From: Luteibacter rhizovicinus DSM 16549
GTDB lineage: Bacteria > Pseudomonadota > Gammaproteobacteria > Xanthomonadales > Rhodanobacteraceae
Direction of reading: 5' to 3'
NCBI RefSeq assembly: GCF_001887595.1
Contig: NZ_CP017480.1
Location: forward strand, 806,001 to 870,000
Length of the DNA stretch: 64,000 bases
The notes under the pieces are model-generated. The model was not told where the DNA came from, did not search any database, and worked only from the letters and a program-made list of their open reading frames with translations. A program made the position numbers and the translations under genes. Within the stretch, counting starts at the first letter, position 1; each line of letters opens with the position of its first letter. Below are positions 62,227 through 64,000 of this stretch, one piece after another.

Positions 62227-63162
62227 ATGGTCCGCTTTCTCTGCGCCACGATCCTGCTCGCTGCCATGAGTCTGCCCGCGCTCGCGGATGTCCGACCCTT
62301 TCCGACGACCTTCCGGATCCAGGACATCGCCACCGACGGCGCCACCATCCACGTTCGCGTCGGCGGCACGGGCCCCGCCGTCGTGCTGCTGCACGGCTTC
62401 GGCGACACCGGGGACATGTGGGCACCGCTGGCCGAGAATCTGGCCCGGGACCATACCGTCATCGTGCCCGACCTGCGAGGCATGGGCATGTCGTCGCATC
62501 CGGACGGCGGCTACGACAAGAGAACCCAGGCGGGAGACGTACGCGCCGTCCTCACCCAGCTCGGTGTCGACCGCGCCGTCGTCGTCGGTCACGATATCGG
62601 CACCATGGTGGCCTACGCCTATGCCGCACGCTATCCAGACAAGACCGTGCGCCTGATCGTGATGGATGCGCCTGTTCCGGGTATCCCACCCTGGGACCAG
62701 ATCGTGCGCAATCCCTTGCTGTGGCACTTCGATTTCGGGGGGCCGGACATGGAGCGCCTGGTCGCAGGGCGCGAACGTATCTATCTGGATCGTTTCTGGA
62801 ACGAGTTCGCGGGTGACCCGCCGAAAATCGACGAGGGTACGCGGCAGCACTACGCCCAGATCTACGCTCGCCCCGGCGCGATGCATTCGTCCTTCGCCCA
62901 GTTCCGCGCCATTCGCCAGGATGCCGACGTCAACCAGGCGTCATTGGCGACGAAACTTCCCATGCCCGTGCTCGCCATCGGTGGCGAAAAATCGTTCGGC
63001 GCGAACGAAGCCATCGTCATGCGCAATGCCGCGGGCAACGTCACCGGCCTGGTCATCCCAGGCGCCGGACACTGGCTGATGGAAGAGGCAACGGATGCCA
63101 CCATCGCTGCGGTGCGCAATTTCGCCGACGGCAAGCCCGTCGCCGGCGCGACGACGCATTGA
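62227..63162 (+). CDS. Secreted alpha/beta hydrolase, epoxide-hydrolase/dehalogenase-like
   Basis: 311 residues. Signal peptide MVRFLCATILLAAMSLPALA; the ATG at 62227 is used since it gives this signal. Oxyanion loop LLHGFGDTGDMW, nucleophile elbow VGHDIGTMVAY with Asp (not Ser), and His in IPGAGHWLMEEA are the pattern of epoxide hydrolases and haloalkane dehalogenases. The exported location is unusual for these enzymes, though Cif-type epoxide hydrolases are secreted. Substrate not predictable. Confidence 0.85.
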   Translation: MVRFLCATILLAAMSLPALADVRPFPTTFRIQDIATDGATIHVRVGGTGPAVVLLHGFGDTGDMWAPLAENLARDHTVIVPDLRGMGMSSHPDGGYDKRTQAGDVRAVLTQLGVDRAVVVGHDIGTMVAYAYAARYPDKTVRLIVMDAPVPGIPPWDQIVRNPLLWHFDFGGPDMERLVAGRERIYLDRFWNEFAGDPPKIDEGTRQHYAQIYARPGAMHSSFAQFRAIRQDADVNQASLATKLPMPVLAIGGEKSFGANEAIVMRNAAGNVTGLVIPGAGHWLMEEATDATIAAVRNFADGKPVAGATTH

Positions 63163-63308
63163 GCTAGCAGGCCCACAACCTAACGGCCAGCGGCAAAGCG
63201 CGCGCCTACCGCTGCCCGTCGCGCTGTCGAAGCCGCCTGGCCGCGACGGTCACGGCGACTTCATGGCCTGGATGCGACACCTGAAGGGTCGCTACAGGAG
63301 ATGACGCC

Positions 63309-63836
63309 ATGCACCGCACCTTACCCCGCATCCTCGCCACAGCCTTGCTCGCCGCCGCCCTGCCCATGGCTGCCCTGGCCCAGCACACCGATTCCAAGGG
63401 TGGCACGCCGACCGACGCCGGCTTCGTCACCAACGCCAGTGGTGCCGGTCTCGCCGAGATCGAAGCCGCGAAGCTCGCCGACACCAACGCCGGTTCGGAC
63501 AAGGTGAAGACCTTCGCCCACCAGATCATCGCGGATCACACCAAGGCGGGCGAGGAACTGAAGACGCTTGCCGCAGGCGACCGTGGTTACGCCACGGCCG
63601 AATCGCCGCCGCCGGCGAACCAGAAGGACATCGACGCGCTGAAGATGCTCAACGGTGCGGCGTTCGACAAGGAGTTCGCGAAGGTGATGGTGGCCGATCA
63701 CCAGAAGGCCGTGGCGATCTTCGAAGTCGAAGTGGAGAAGGGTTCGAACAAGGATCTTCAGGCGTTTGCGAAGAAGACCCTGCCTACCCTTAAGGAGCAT
63801 CTGAAGATGGCTCGGGCGTTGAATACCGGGAAGTAG
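63309..63836 (+). CDS. Secreted DUF4142 protein
   Basis: 175 residues. Signal peptide ending in AALAQ, then the ferritin-like helical DUF4142 domain: FVTNASGAGLAEIEAAKLADTNAGSDKVKTFAHQIIADHTKAGEELKTLA, with conserved D-H-x-K and later VADHQKAVAIFEVEVEKG. The family is exported, often stress-linked, with no proven reaction. Monocistronic. Confidence 0.88.
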   Translation: MHRTLPRILATALLAAALPMAALAQHTDSKGGTPTDAGFVTNASGAGLAEIEAAKLADTNAGSDKVKTFAHQIIADHTKAGEELKTLAAGDRGYATAESPPPANQKDIDALKMLNGAAFDKEFAKVMVADHQKAVAIFEVEVEKGSNKDLQAFAKKTLPTLKEHLKMARALNTGK

Positions 63837-63891
63837 CTGCGGGAGTTAGCGCGAGCGCCCATCGCCAAAGGCTATCGATAGCGGCGCGTGC

Positions 63892-64000
63892 TTACGGCAA
63901 CGTGGTCACCACTGCATTGGTGACGTGCGCGCTGTCGTCGGCGACGCCCACCGCGTAAGCACCACTCTTCGAAACAGCCGAAATGCCGTTGCTCGAACCA
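63892..64000 (-). CDS. C-terminal end of an unidentified protein
   Basis: A minus-strand frame open from the right edge to TAA at 63892-63894 encodes about 35 residues beginning GSSNGISAVSKSGAYAVGV and ending VTTLP. It is small, Gly/Ser/Val/Thr-rich and beta-like, as at the end of an exported protein. Gene identity cannot be decided from this piece. Confidence 0.4.
   Translation of the reverse strand, partial: GSSNGISAVSKSGAYAVGVADDSAHVTNAVVTTLP

Noticed and set aside
1..64000. CRISPR array, tRNA or rRNA genes, integrase or transposase
   Set aside because: No regularly spaced direct repeats, no tRNA-like cloverleaf with CCA end and no recognisable recombinase was seen; the repeats present are REP units and the long inverted elements.

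Overview
This 64 kb window is a chromosomal segment, roughly two-thirds G+C, of a Gammaproteobacterium. It most likely comes from the Xanthomonadales/Lysobacterales, probably a Rhodanobacteraceae member of the Luteibacter/Dyella type. That placement is inference. It rests on the gene families present, on the many short REP-type palindromes (core GGGAGCCGCTTCAGCGGCGA and its GATTCATC variant), and on three copies of a longer intergenic element. No tRNA, rRNA, CRISPR array, transposase or phage gene was seen.

Layout. 1-3.2 kb: the tail-out of a glycine-betaine-type ABC binding protein, a GH31 glycosidase and a CsbD-like stress protein. 3.9-9.5 kb: a four-gene minus-strand operon of cupredoxin-like protein, EAL phosphodiesterase, outer-membrane barrel and GGDEF cyclase, i.e. 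c-di-GMP signalling. 9.5-15.4 kb: a cassette resembling lasso-peptide tailoring (McjD-like ABC exporter, HPr-kinase-like protein, nucleotidyltransferase, B12-type radical SAM enzyme) with a 66-residue secreted peptide, but without lasso cyclase or leader peptidase. 15.4-27.7 kb: a minus-strand Wzx/Wzy-type polysaccharide cluster including FdtA/FdtB-like enzymes for a 3-amino-3,6-dideoxyhexose, three glycosyltransferases, a second radical SAM enzyme, two methyltransferases and an amidohydrolase. 27.8-31.0 kb: cytochrome b561, a haem-motif outer-membrane barrel, a small cytochrome c and a second barrel. 31.0-33.6 kb: an ECF sigma factor, a zinc-finger anti-sigma factor and a subtilisin-like lipoprotein, in overlapping translation.

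The main result is a shared promoter. GCAACCYT-N14-GYACYCA, with exactly 14 bases between the two boxes, occurs five times: in front of the ECF gene, back-to-back between the polysaccharide operon and the cytochrome operon, and back-to-back between the HPr-kinase-like gene and the radical SAM gene. The sequence therefore predicts that one ECF system controls the peptide-like cassette, the polysaccharide and the redox genes as a single 24 kb regulon.

33.6-43.4 kb: dusB, then dctA and a lower 4,5-cleavage pathway (PDC hydrolase-like enzyme, galC, galB, galD) with a LysR regulator and an OprB-type porin, but no ring-cleavage dioxygenase. 43.4-50 kb: a truncated GH15-like gene and a molybdenum block (FdhF/YdeP-like oxidoreductase, fdhD carrying an in-frame REP pair, a small conserved protein, mobA, moeA). 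50-56.5 kb: a second EF-G with a long leader and terminator, an aldo/keto reductase, a MarR-SDR pair sharing an operator, and a UGT-like glycosyltransferase. 56.5-62.1 kb: methionine genes, with metE under a cobalamin riboswitch and metK; both leaders carry the same 30-bp palindrome. The right end has a secreted alpha/beta hydrolase, a DUF4142 protein and the end of an unidentified gene.
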